NCBI GenBank assembly: GCA_030670005.1
Contig: DAOVCL010000008.1
Location: forward strand, 1 to 22,752
DNA from: Candidatus Zixiibacteriota bacterium
GTDB lineage: Bacteria; SM23-81; DAOVCL01
Length of the DNA: 22,752 nt
Reading direction: 5' to 3'
Shown: positions 1 through 7,400 of the stretch, piece after piece
Numbering within the stretch: the stretch's first letter is position 1
How the letters are laid out: every line of letters begins with the position of its first letter
Position numbers and translations under genes: made by a program
The notes under the pieces: generated by a model
Told to the model about the DNA's origin: nothing
Databases searched by the model: none
The model's input: only the letters and a program-made list of their open reading frames with translations

Positions 1-60
1 TTTGTTGGCTCTGGTTAAAGGATTTTTTCATTCTTAATTCTACATTCTTCATTTTACATT

Positions 61-116
61 CGAAGCTTCGCCCAGTTTATACTGCCAGACCTCGTCGGTT
101 TGAGGCGAAGCTTCGC
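61..116. repeat. Paired CGAAGCTTCG palindromes
   Basis: Two copies of the self-complementary word CGAAGCTTCG lie at 61-70 and 106-115, the second extended to GCGAAGCTTCGC at 105-116. Read on the minus strand the segment starts CTTCGCCT and ends GGGCGAAG, echoing the outer ends of the attC-like palindromes at 459-528 and 1422-1499. It could be a degenerate member of that family or an unrelated hairpin. The rest of 1-151 is AT-rich and shows no gene. Confidence 0.4.
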
Positions 117-151
117 TGGAATAGAGCACGAGGGAGACCAAGGGGAAGTTT

Positions 152-397
152 ATGTTGGGAGAGAAGAGATTGGCTGGAGAAGACTGGGGGGAAGAGGTGG
201 TGAGACGAGAATGGTATGCAGCAAGGCCATCGCTTGAGGAGATATTCGAGGGAAAAGAGGCAGACGAGGCTATATACGAGGCATTTTACAGGTGGGGATA
301 TAAACTGAAGGAAGTTGGAGAATTCTTGGGGATTCACTACTCAATGGTAAGTAGAATAGCCTCAAGCAAGCACAAAGTAGCAAAAAGCAAGACCTGA
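152..397 (+). pseudogene. C-terminal remnant of a REP-associated tyrosine (Y1/IS200-like) transposase
   Basis: The 81-residue reading frame ends in a helix-turn-helix-like segment, roughly residues 40-70 (AIYEAFYRWGYKLKEVGEFL, then GIHYSMVSRI). This is typical of the C-terminal DNA-binding tail of REP-associated tyrosine transposases, the 'LKEIADYLGIHYSTVSRI' type. The catalytic HUH/Y1 domain that should precede it (about 150-200 residues) is absent: an in-frame stop at 122-124 lies just upstream and no relict is visible in 1-151. I therefore call a 5'-truncated, probably inactive remnant. The apparent ATG at 152 is simply the first methionine after that stop. The family assignment is from pattern recognition; a short DnaA-C-like or other HTH protein is the alternative. 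Confidence 0.55.
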
Positions 398-458
398 CCC
401 CTTAATTTCCTGTGCACTATCGTTCCATTAAAAATGCAGGGACCAATAAAAGCAATTC

Positions 459-528
459 CCGATAACGTTCCGCAGGTTTGCGAAGTCCCGAAGGGATTTA
501 GCGAAGCGTCGCAAACACGCTGTTAGGC
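459..528 (-). repeat. attC-like imperfect palindrome (integron recombination site candidate)
   Basis: Read on the minus strand the element begins GCCTAAC (522-528 on plus), which fits the attC R'' consensus RYYYAAC. It continues with AGCGTGTTTGCG and a variable loop, then CGCAAACCTGCG, and ends GTTATCGG (459-466 on plus). The outer arms pair as CCTAAC against GTTA..GG with a two-base bulge; the inner arms pair as GTTTGCG/CGCAAAC. Unequal spacers and bulges are what attC sites show; a plain terminator would be more regular. It lies about 95 bp downstream of the methyltransferase stop codon, the position expected for a cassette's attC. The remaining bases of 398-622 show no gene. Confidence 0.4.
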
Positions 529-622
529 GAAGTTTTCGTTTTCTTTTCACTTTATACTCTGCGTATCAGGTACTCCAGAAGCTAAACTTCTTTGAACTCT
601 ATTCTTAACTACCATTATTTGA

Positions 623-1378
623 TCAGAGTTTCTCTCCTACTACTATCATGCTATCTGATGTTACACTATATTCTTCCAATGGAACCCTAAATGAACCATA
701 AGCACCCTTAAACACAAGTTTTGCAGTTTCAATTAATTTGACCATCTCAGGTAATGTATAGAGCCTTACTAATTCATCATACTTCGATTCTATAAGGTTA
801 CCTTCTTTGGTGATATAAAGGGAAGTAATTCTCATTTTTCCTGTGACTAAATTGTGGTTGTATTTCATTAGAAGATAACCATCTTCTACCTCCTCCCATC
901 TTTCTTCTCTTTCTTTTATCCTTGTAAACGGATTCAATAGATCGATGTAAAATTTCCCACTATGTTTTAACGCTTTCTCAACTGCTTGCAATACCTTTAG
1001 ATTACCGCTATCATCAAATAGACCAAAGCTACTAACAACTGTACAAGCATCGAATTCGTCATTGAACCTTGCATCTCTCATATCTCCTTCTATAAGTTTT
1101 ACTGGCAGGTTTTCTTTCTGTGCGGCTTTGTTACCGTAATCCACAAGCACTTTTGCAATGTCCACTCCGACTACATTCATTCCTCTACGAACAAGCTCAA
1201 GGGTTTTAGAGCCTTCTCCGCAAGCAAGATCAAGTACTCTGTTGCCTCTTCTAAGATTAAGGGTATGAATGATATGTGAAACAACTTCTTTCTCGATTGC
1301 AGGCTCATCAAGATGCTGATATTTTATTCTGAAAAATTCAGCCCAAAAGTCCTGCCAACCTTTAGTGATTTCTCTCAT
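623..1378 (-). CDS. Class I SAM-dependent methyltransferase
   Basis: This 251-residue cytosolic protein carries a Rossmann-fold methyltransferase core. Motif I is VLDLACGEGS at about residues 48-57, the acidic residue that binds the ribose of S-adenosylmethionine is in VVGVDIA at about 69-75, and a motif II-like segment EGDMRD lies near residues 96-101. The C-terminal half (about 160-251) is a beta-rich extension as in the Methyltransf_25/11 group. Substrate cannot be read from sequence. The ATG at 1378 is preceded by GAAGGT about 3-8 bases upstream. The gene stands alone, flanked on both sides by attC-like palindromes (459-528 and 1422-1499) in the same orientation, so I infer it may be a mobile gene cassette. 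Its base composition is visibly more AT-rich than the pilus block. Confidence 0.8.
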   Translation of the reverse strand: MREITKGWQDFWAEFFRIKYQHLDEPAIEKEVVSHIIHTLNLRRGNRVLDLACGEGSKTLELVRRGMNVVGVDIAKVLVDYGNKAAQKENLPVKLIEGDMRDARFNDEFDACTVVSSFGLFDDSGNLKVLQAVEKALKHSGKFYIDLLNPFTRIKEREERWEEVEDGYLLMKYNHNLVTGKMRITSLYITKEGNLIESKYDELVRLYTLPEMVKLIETAKLVFKGAYGSFRVPLEEYSVTSDSMIVVGEKL

Positions 1379-1421
1379 ATGACCTTCTTTCCTACACTTT
1401 TGATCACATTACCAAAAATCT

Positions 1422-1499
1422 CCCCTGACGTCTCGCGTGTTTGCGAAGTGCCGAAGGCAATTTGAGTGAGCGAAGCGAACCGCAAACACGTTGTCAGGT
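1422..1499 (-). repeat. attC-like palindrome between two candidate gene cassettes
   Basis: Outer arms ACCTGAC (1493-1499, minus strand) and GTCAGGGG (1422-1429) are complementary. Inner arms CGTGTTTGCG (minus strand of 1481-1490) and CGCAAACACG (minus strand of 1436-1445) match perfectly over 10 bp. The spacers between outer and inner arms are unequal (2 and 6 bases). The same inner word GTGTTTGCG occurs in the element at 459-528. The architecture is that of an attC site, but the near-invariant AAC/GTT triplets are replaced by GAC/GTC, which weakens the call. The element lies 28 bases past the stop codon of the gene at 1528-2577. The 12-base word CGCTTCGCTCAC in its loop (minus strand of 1466-1477) recurs at 16818-16829. 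Confidence 0.4.
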
Positions 1500-1527
1500 G
1501 AAGTACAATGTCTTTCGATATCTGCAA

Positions 1528-2577
1528 TTATTCTAATGTTTGAACGATTTTTCTTAGCGATTCTAAGCCTAATTTCTCGGCTTCTCGAGCTTCTTTAAGA
1601 CATTCTATAGCAACTTGGCAACGAGTTGTGTCTTTGATCTCACCTTTTGGCGGAAATGGAAATAGCTCTGATACTTTATTCAAATCTTGTGCAACTACCT
1701 CATAATGTTTTATGGCTTCCTTAAACAAGGGACTAGATTTGTTACCAATGTGCCCTGTTGCTTCTTTTAGGAATTCTACAGCAAATGTCCTACATTCACA
1801 CCACACAGCAGCATTATATGCTACACCAAACCCATCTGCTTTTCCAGCTTTAATCATTTCTATCCAGTGATCAAAACCAGCCAACCCGGAATAGAATTTC
1901 ATATCTATCCATGTAGGTTTATATCTTCCTTCAGCGTATTCTAATGCAAATTTAAAGGCCTCCTTCACTGTCTTAACCGGATCCGCAACCTTACCGGGCT
2001 TGACAGTGTACACTTCCAATTTGCCAGTGTTTCCCTTACCGAGTTCTTCCCACAATTTAGGACCCTTACCTGAATCACATTGTGGATCTAAAAAAAAGTA
2101 TCCTTTATCATCGTAGCCATAGATGACAAAAAAATCAGGATACTCCAATTCCCATCCATAACAAGGTGATTCTTTATCGATAGCCTGCCTAATTTGGGCC
2201 CAAGCTTCTTTCTGCTTTTCAGCAAAATCTGAGTCTGATTTAAAACCGTGCACTCCTTCGATGATATAACCTATATTTTCTCCAAGTTTAAAAAACTTTT
2301 CCGTATTCCATCCCGTGGGTCCACAAGAACCAACAGGTTCAGATATATTAATGATAAATGCATGTCCAGTCCCTCCAAATAACCAAGCATCAGAAACATC
2401 AATACCTAAATATTCAAGACATCCTTTAGTACAACCAAGATGTGAAACCCACATCGGTTTCTGCCTTAAACCTTCGATTTTCTTTTTCATAGTACCTCCT
2501 ATACTATTTCCTACACCCAAGGATAGCAACACAATCGTTATCAAAATTACCTTGTTGAACTGTACGGATTTACGCAT
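1528..2577 (-). CDS. Secreted cysteine-peptidase-like protein (BtrH-N / C39-like fold, function unknown)
   Basis: I chose the ATG at 2577 (349 residues) over an upstream in-frame ATG at 2598, because AAAGGAGG sits 5 bases before it and the first residues, MRKSVQFNK then a hydrophobic ILITIVLLSLGVG, make a signal peptide. The mature protein opens with a segment like SHLGCTKGCLEYLG, then GGTGHAFIINI and GPTGW. This resembles the Cys...His arrangement of BtrH N-terminal or C39-like papain-fold proteins, with Cys in SHLGC and His in GHAF as possible catalytic residues. The C-terminal third is helical with several cysteines (WCECR, TTRCQVAIEC). I do not recognise a named family and assign no substrate. 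Palindromic attC-like DNA lies downstream and a GTTAGGC core-site word lies upstream, so this may be cassette cargo. Confidence 0.6.
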   Translation of the reverse strand: MRKSVQFNKVILITIVLLSLGVGNSIGGTMKKKIEGLRQKPMWVSHLGCTKGCLEYLGIDVSDAWLFGGTGHAFIINISEPVGSCGPTGWNTEKFFKLGENIGYIIEGVHGFKSDSDFAEKQKEAWAQIRQAIDKESPCYGWELEYPDFFVIYGYDDKGYFFLDPQCDSGKGPKLWEELGKGNTGKLEVYTVKPGKVADPVKTVKEAFKFALEYAEGRYKPTWIDMKFYSGLAGFDHWIEMIKAGKADGFGVAYNAAVWCECRTFAVEFLKEATGHIGNKSSPLFKEAIKHYEVVAQDLNKVSELFPFPPKGEIKDTTRCQVAIECLKEAREAEKLGLESLRKIVQTLE

Positions 2578-2603
2578 GATGCCTCCTTTTATTGGCATAT
2601 TTC

Positions 2604-2610
2604 GCCTAAC
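2604..2610 (-). other. GTTAGGC core-site word at the cassette border
   Basis: On the minus strand GTTAGGC fits the R' consensus GTTRRRY of integron core sites exactly. It sits 26 bases upstream of the start codon of the secreted protein and reads GTTAGGCGAA; the same ten bases occur on the plus strand in the palindrome at 459-528. No matching RYYYAAC half-site was found upstream, so it may be the cassette junction of an attI-like site or a chance match. No integrase gene is present in the window. Confidence 0.3.
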
Positions 2611-2798
2611 AATAGATTAACGACGAAGTTCGTTTATTCGCCCATATATGGAAATAACCCGAAGTACTTCGTTTATCTTCCACTTTGCACCTTTAGTTCT
2701 CAAGAGTTCTTAAAATCCAATTCACCTAAATTCCTCTACTTTGGCAAGAACTTTTTCCTTATAGATTGTTTCTTTCCGTCCGGAGAAAATGAATAAAA
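2611..2798. other. AT-rich spacer without a gene
   Basis: This stretch separates the candidate cassettes from the core operon. It contains the 12-base palindrome CGAAGTACTTCG at 2660-2671 and several copies of the word GAAGT, but no credible coding region or promoter on either strand. Confidence 0.4.
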
Positions 2799-2824
2799 AA
2801 GGGGGGACTGTTAAGTCCTCCCTT
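2799..2824 (-). terminator. Rho-independent terminator of the pilus operon
   Basis: Read on the minus strand, a GGGAGGACT arm, a TAAC loop and an AGTCCCCCC arm are followed by six T residues (plus-strand A-run 2795-2800). One pair in the stem is a G-T wobble. It lies about 350 bases past the pilR stop codon, beyond the convergent small gene at 2968, and is the first convincing minus-strand terminator after the long operon. Confidence 0.65.
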
Positions 2825-2967
2825 ATTGTCTAAGGCTGTCGATTGCTCAAAAGAATCAACGATCAACTGTAGTGTAACAGGAGGGTTTTTCTAACTCTCT
2901 CTGCTCTCCCTTGCCGTTTGAGACTTCCCACTTGATTATCCCCAAATGGGAAATTACATTGGTTTTG

Positions 2968-3132
2968 ATGAACCGGGTTAAGGAAGAAACAAAAATAGAG
3001 GATATCCTGGAGGAATATCCTCAACTTGCCAGGGTCTTTACCCCATTTGGCCTCCCCTGTTTTGTCTGTGACGAGCCTGCCTGGGGAACGGTTGGGGAGC
3101 TGGCCACCAGACATAGGGTTGGGTTGATGTAG
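2968..3132 (+). CDS. DUF1858-type small protein, apparently frameshifted near its 3' end
   Basis: From the ATG at 2968 the product reads MNRVKEETKIEDILEEYPQL, then a segment with GLPCFVC and TVGELATRH. This is the DUF1858 (ScdA-N-like) pattern: a short helical domain with a Cys-x2-Cys pair, often linked to redox or hybrid-cluster proteins. The reading frame stops early at 3130-3132. The expected tail (VDVDKLLSALNQATQG) continues in the -1 frame from about 3123 and stops at 3171-3173, overlapping the convergent pilR stop codon. One base lost or a sequencing error at the run GGGTTGGGTT (3116-3125) would explain it. Upstream in-frame ATG 2911 would add 19 residues unlike the family. No strong ribosome-binding site is visible. 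It is the only plausible plus-strand core gene here. Confidence 0.55.
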   Translation: MNRVKEETKIEDILEEYPQLARVFTPFGLPCFVCDEPAWGTVGELATRHRVGLM

Positions 3133-3169
3133 ATAAACTTCTCTCTGCCCTTAACCAGGCTACACAGGG

Positions 3170-4534
3170 CTAAGATGGGGAGAGGCCATACCTTTCTATC
3201 TTTCTGTAGAGGGTGGAGGGATCAATCCCCAGGATCTCTGAGGCCCTGCTCTTCTGCCATTTTGTTTCCTTAAGCACCCAGTAGATGTAGGATTTCTCCA
3301 CAGTCTCTATTGTGGGTAGAGGAGATGATTCCCTCTTTACTAACTGAGGTTGGGGTGGCCTTCTCAAATTTTCCGGCAGCTCGGTTGGCTTAATCTCGTT
3401 GCCCCTGGCCAAGACCATTGCCCTTTCCAATACATTTTCTAACTCCCTCACATTTCCCGGCCAGGAATAGCCCAGCATAAGCTCCAGGGCCTCCGGGGAG
3501 AGGCTTCTCCTCGTCCCGGTTGCTTGGGCATACCTCTGGAGAAATACATTGGAGAGAAGTTCTATATCATCCCTCCTCTCCCTCAGAGGGGGAATGCAGA
3601 GGGGGATCACATTCAACCTGTAGAAGAGATCGGGCCTGAACTTTCCCATCTTGATCATAGCCTCCAGGTCTGCGTTGGTCGCCGCTATCAACCGCACATC
3701 CACTGGGATTGGTTTCGTCCCCCCCACGGGCATAATCTCCCTCTCCTCCAGCACCCTGAGGAGCTTGACCTGAATGGAAGGTGAGGTCTCTCCCACTTCA
3801 TCTAAGAAGAAGGTTCCCTTATCGGCCACCTTAAAGAGCCCATCCTTATCCCTCACTGCTCCGGTAAAGGAACCCTTGATGTGACCAAATAGCTCACTCT
3901 CCAAGAGGTTCTCCGGCAGGGCAGCGCAGTTTATGGAGACAAACGGGCCGGAGGATCTTCCAGAACCATTATGGATGGCCCTGGCGATAAGCTCCTTTCC
4001 TGTCCCACTCTCCCCATAGATGAGAACCGTGCTTTCGGTCTGGGCTATCTTCTGAGCGGTCTCCTTCAACTCCTGGGCCTTCTGGCTGTTGCCGATAAAA
4101 TCGCTAAAGTTAAATTCCCTCTTGATCCTTCTCTTTAGCTCCCTGTTCTCCTGAGTTAGCCTCTTCCGTTCGATGGCCCTGTTCACGGCCAGCTTTATCT
4201 CCTCGATCTTGAATGGCTTGGTGATGTAATCGTTTGCTCCCATCTTTAAGGCCTCTATGGCCGTATCCAATGAGGCAAAGGCGGTCAGGACTATGAAACC
4301 GAGCTCGGAGTCCAATTCCCTTACCTTGGAGAGCAGCTCCAGCCCACCCATCTGGGGCATCCTCAGATCGGAGATCACCAGATCGAAGGAGGACTTGCCC
4401 AGGAGCTTGATGGCCTTGAGGCCGTCCGAGGCCGTAACCACATCGTAATTCTCCTTTCTCAAGGTAAACGACATAACCTGGCAGAGGCTTTCCTCATCGT
4501 CTACAACCAAGATTTTTCCTTTAGCCTCCGGCAT
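3170..4534 (-). CDS. pilR: PilR, sigma-54-dependent response regulator
   Basis: This 454-residue NtrC-family regulator has three parts. A receiver domain (about 6-121) carries the acidic pocket D12-D13, phospho-acceptor D56 and K106. An AAA+ sigma-54 interaction domain (about 145-375) has Walker A GESGTGKE at 174-181. A Fis-type helix-turn-helix lies at the C-terminus (SRASEILGIDPSTLYRKIER). The loop that touches sigma-54, normally GAFTGA, reads GSFTGA at 221-226. It begins inside the 3' end of pilS (14-base overlap) and has GGGGAGGG before its ATG. Partner PilS should phosphorylate it; family precedent is activation of pilin transcription, but no pilA is in the window. The sigma-54 promoter at 18107-18122 is a candidate target in cis (inference). 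Length and domain order are normal for PilR. Confidence 0.9.
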   Translation of the reverse strand: MPEAKGKILVVDDEESLCQVMSFTLRKENYDVVTASDGLKAIKLLGKSSFDLVISDLRMPQMGGLELLSKVRELDSELGFIVLTAFASLDTAIEALKMGANDYITKPFKIEEIKLAVNRAIERKRLTQENRELKRRIKREFNFSDFIGNSQKAQELKETAQKIAQTESTVLIYGESGTGKELIARAIHNGSGRSSGPFVSINCAALPENLLESELFGHIKGSFTGAVRDKDGLFKVADKGTFFLDEVGETSPSIQVKLLRVLEEREIMPVGGTKPIPVDVRLIAATNADLEAMIKMGKFRPDLFYRLNVIPLCIPPLRERRDDIELLSNVFLQRYAQATGTRRSLSPEALELMLGYSWPGNVRELENVLERAMVLARGNEIKPTELPENLRRPPQPQLVKRESSPLPTIETVEKSYIYWVLKETKWQKSRASEILGIDPSTLYRKIERYGLSPS

Positions 4535-6167
4535 ATCCCTCCCCCTCTAAGGTGATAAAGAATGTCGTTCCCTTCCCCCTTTGACTCTCCACCTCTATCT
4601 GACCTCCATGCTCCTCAACGATCCTTTCTGCTATGGAGAGACCCAATCCAGTTCCCCCCTTCTTGGTGGAGAAGAAGGGCTGAAATATCTTCTCCCTGAC
4701 TGAGGGAGAGATCCCTCTGCCATTGTCCCTTACGGCCAGCCTCACCTTGCCGTTCCCCGAACCAATGGCCTCAAATCTCACCCACCCCCCTCTTTCCAAG
4801 GCCTCCAGACCATTTAGCCCTAAGTTAAGGAGAACCTGTTTCAGTTGATCCTGGTCACCTCTTACCAAAAGTGGCACATCCCCCAATTTTGCCTCTATGG
4901 TCCCCATCTGGGGCTTAACCGACTCCCTCCTCAGAAGCGCGGCCACCTCCTTGGCCAAATCCCTCAAATCCAGGGTCTTGAATCTTCCCTTGCCTGGCCG
5001 GGCAAAGGAGAGGAAATCCTGGAGAATCCCATTCAACCTGTCTGACTCCTTTATGATGAGATCCATCAACTTCCTCTCCTCCCCCTCCAATTTGAGCTCA
5101 CCCTTCAAAACCTCTACCGATCCCCTGATAGAGGAGAGGGGGTTTCTGATCTCATGGGCCACATTGGCCGAAAGCTGACCCACAGCGGCCAGCCTATCGG
5201 CCTTCCTCATCTTCTCTTCCAATTTCTTCACCTCTGTGAGATCCTGAAATACGGCAATTACTCCCCTCACGCCTCCTTGGTTGCCCCTCAATACGGAGGT
5301 GTTTATCCCCACTGGTATCTCCCCTTTCCCTCCCCTTAAAAGCAACTCCCCCCTGGACTCCCCCTTTCCGCTATAGAGGGACTGCCTCATCAACTCACCT
5401 AATTCAGGGAATTGGGACGAGATAACCTGCTCAAAGTCCCTCCCCACGATCTCTTCCCTCTTTCTCCCCAGAATCTCCTCTGCCGTGTGATTGAAGTAGG
5501 CTATCTCTCCATTCCTACCAAGGGTGATGAGGCCACTTCTCATATGCAGCAGGATGTCATCGGTCTCCAGCTTGGCTCTGCTCAGTTGGGTGGAGGCACT
5601 CCTCAGCTCCTCGACCCTTTCCTTCAATCTCTCGGCTAAAAAACCGCTGAGAAAAGCGGCCAGAAAGAAGAAGCAGATGTAGAGGTAAAGGGCCAGAAAT
5701 ATCTTATCACTGGGATAGGAGATTGACCCCACGGGGCTAAGCAGTATCCCCTTGATCTCCAACCAGATGATGAACTCATAGAGCATTCCCGCCCAGGTGG
5801 CCACAAGAAGCCCACCCTTTAATCCAAAGAGTATGCTCCCACTGATGATGGAGAAGACAAAGAGGAGGATAAATGGACTGGTCACTCCACCGGAGTAATG
5901 AACTATCCCCCCCTCCAAGACCACCTCAAAGAGGAGCTGAAATCCCAGAAAGCCTGGGTAGGGGGTATCATCTCCCACCTTCTTCACCCGACGCAGGGCG
6001 AAGAGGTAGACCAAAGTCCCCAGGCCGTAGAGGACCAAAAGGGGATAGAGGAGATTCTCCTGACGGAGGAAGAAGAAGATGGCTCCAGAGATGAGGAGGA
6101 AGATCACCAGCCTGGAGACCAACAGCCACCTGAACCTGCTTAAGTCATCCCCCCTCTGCAGTCTCAT
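4521..6167 (-). CDS. pilS: PilS, membrane histidine kinase of the pilus two-component system
   Basis: The N-terminal third holds about six membrane segments (roughly residues 15-185), the PilS hallmark. A PAS domain follows (about 205-310, beginning near LLHMRSGLITLGRNGEIAYF). The kinase core has the phospho-acceptor His in VAHEIRNPLSSI, an N-box in LLNLGLNGLEAL, and ATP-binding boxes VRDNGRGI and GGTGLGLSIAE. I chose ATG 6167, four bases after the pilC stop with a weak GGATAAGAAG ahead of it; an in-frame TTG at 6197 would overlap pilC by 26 bases. The 3' end overlaps pilR. The context and domain layout make it the cognate kinase of PilR, sensing within the inner membrane. In Pseudomonas PilS responds to pilin level; whether that holds here is unknown. 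Confidence 0.88.
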   Translation of the reverse strand: MRLQRGDDLSRFRWLLVSRLVIFLLISGAIFFFLRQENLLYPLLVLYGLGTLVYLFALRRVKKVGDDTPYPGFLGFQLLFEVVLEGGIVHYSGGVTSPFILLFVFSIISGSILFGLKGGLLVATWAGMLYEFIIWLEIKGILLSPVGSISYPSDKIFLALYLYICFFFLAAFLSGFLAERLKERVEELRSASTQLSRAKLETDDILLHMRSGLITLGRNGEIAYFNHTAEEILGRKREEIVGRDFEQVISSQFPELGELMRQSLYSGKGESRGELLLRGGKGEIPVGINTSVLRGNQGGVRGVIAVFQDLTEVKKLEEKMRKADRLAAVGQLSANVAHEIRNPLSSIRGSVEVLKGELKLEGEERKLMDLIIKESDRLNGILQDFLSFARPGKGRFKTLDLRDLAKEVAALLRRESVKPQMGTIEAKLGDVPLLVRGDQDQLKQVLLNLGLNGLEALERGGWVRFEAIGSGNGKVRLAVRDNGRGISPSVREKIFQPFFSTKKGGTGLGLSIAERIVEEHGGQIEVESQRGKGTTFFITLEGEGYAGG

Positions 6168-6171
6168 CTTC

Positions 6172-7371
6172 TTATCCAATGACTCCGATGAGGTCAAACA
6201 TAGGAAGATACATTGAGATCAAGACAAAGCCGATGACTGCTCCCATAACCACTATCACCACGGGCTCTATTATCGAGGTGAGGGCGTCAACTGCGGCATC
6301 TACCTCATCCTCATAGAAATCGGCCACCTTCTCCAACATCTCGTCAAGACCTCCCGTCTTCTCCCCCACGGAGATCATCTGCACCACCATTGGGGGAAAG
6401 ACGCCGGTATCCTGCAGGGGTTGAGCAATGGTATCACCCTGGGCAATGGCAGTTACCGCCCGGCGAATGGCATTGTAGATAACCTTGTTGCCAGCGGTTT
6501 TAGCGGTAATCTCCAAGGAATCCAGGATGGGAACCCCACTGTTCAGCAGGGTCCCCAGGGTTCTACTGAACCTGGCGATTATGCTCTTGCGCAGGAGATT
6601 TCCCATAATTGGTATCTTAAGCTTAAACCTGTCTATGGCCAGTCTCCCAGAGGGGGTTTTGGCCAGATACCTGTAGCCTATGCCCAGTCCAATCAGGATC
6701 ACAATACCTAAGAGGATGTTTGACCTAATGATACCACTTATAGCCAAGACCAGCTTGGTGGGAAGAGGAAGCTCAGCCCCAAATCCCTCAAAGAGCTTGG
6801 CAAAGACAGGGACGATAAAGGTGATCAGAAAAAGGGTTGCCCCGGCAGCCACCACGCTGATCACCGCCGGATAATACATCGCCCCTTTAATCTTCCTCCT
6901 CAGGGCATCAACCTTCTCCCTATAAGTCGCCAACCTCAAAAGGATCGTATCCAGAGCTCCCCCTATCTCCCCTGCCTCCACCATATTGACGAAGAGCTCA
7001 TCGAAGATCTTGGGGTGTTTACCCAGGGCCTCGGCCAGGGTTGAGCCGCTCTGCACCCTCTCCCTTACATCGCTCAGGGCATCCTTCAAAGCAGGGCTCG
7101 TTGCCTGATCAGAGAGGATCTCCAGGGATTGAACCAGAGGTAGTCCGGCCTCAATCATAGTGGCAAACTGCCTGGCCATACGGGAGATCTCCGTGGATTT
7201 AACCCCCCTCCTTATGTGGAGGTGAATCTCCCTGGGCTTGGCCCTGGCCTCAGTAACCAAGACCCTCTTTCTCCTCAGGATCCTGCGGACTTCTTCCTGG
7301 GAACGGGCCGCTATCTCCCCGCTCACCTCAGATCCGGAGAGTGTCTTCCCAACATACTCAAAGACTGGCAA
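6172..7371 (-). CDS. pilC: PilC, inner-membrane platform protein of the type IV pilus
   Basis: This 399-residue protein matches the GspF/PilC family in length and layout. An N-terminal segment MPVFEYVGKTLSGSEVSGE is followed by two T2SSF domains (about 65-190 and 270-390). There are three membrane spans, near residues 165-195, 215-235 and 368-392. The motif GVPILDSLEITA and the paired VEAGEIGG / ISVGEKTGG loops are typical. It anchors the PilB and PilT motors at the base of the pilus and transmits their rotation to pilin assembly or removal. Translation probably starts at a TTG (7371) behind AAGGGGGT. It lies 29 bases after pilT and 4 bases before pilS, in one transcription direction. Confidence 0.93.
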   Translation of the reverse strand: MPVFEYVGKTLSGSEVSGEIAARSQEEVRRILRRKRVLVTEARAKPREIHLHIRRGVKSTEISRMARQFATMIEAGLPLVQSLEILSDQATSPALKDALSDVRERVQSGSTLAEALGKHPKIFDELFVNMVEAGEIGGALDTILLRLATYREKVDALRRKIKGAMYYPAVISVVAAGATLFLITFIVPVFAKLFEGFGAELPLPTKLVLAISGIIRSNILLGIVILIGLGIGYRYLAKTPSGRLAIDRFKLKIPIMGNLLRKSIIARFSRTLGTLLNSGVPILDSLEITAKTAGNKVIYNAIRRAVTAIAQGDTIAQPLQDTGVFPPMVVQMISVGEKTGGLDEMLEKVADFYEDEVDAAVDALTSIIEPVVIVVMGAVIGFVLISMYLPMFDLIGVIG

Positions 7372-7400
7372 AATATACCCCCTTAGTTATCTTTTGGCTC

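Noticed and set aside
2863..3114. 83-residue minus-strand open frame opposite the DUF1858 gene
   Set aside because: No recognisable domain, and the plus-strand product carries the DUF1858 pattern.
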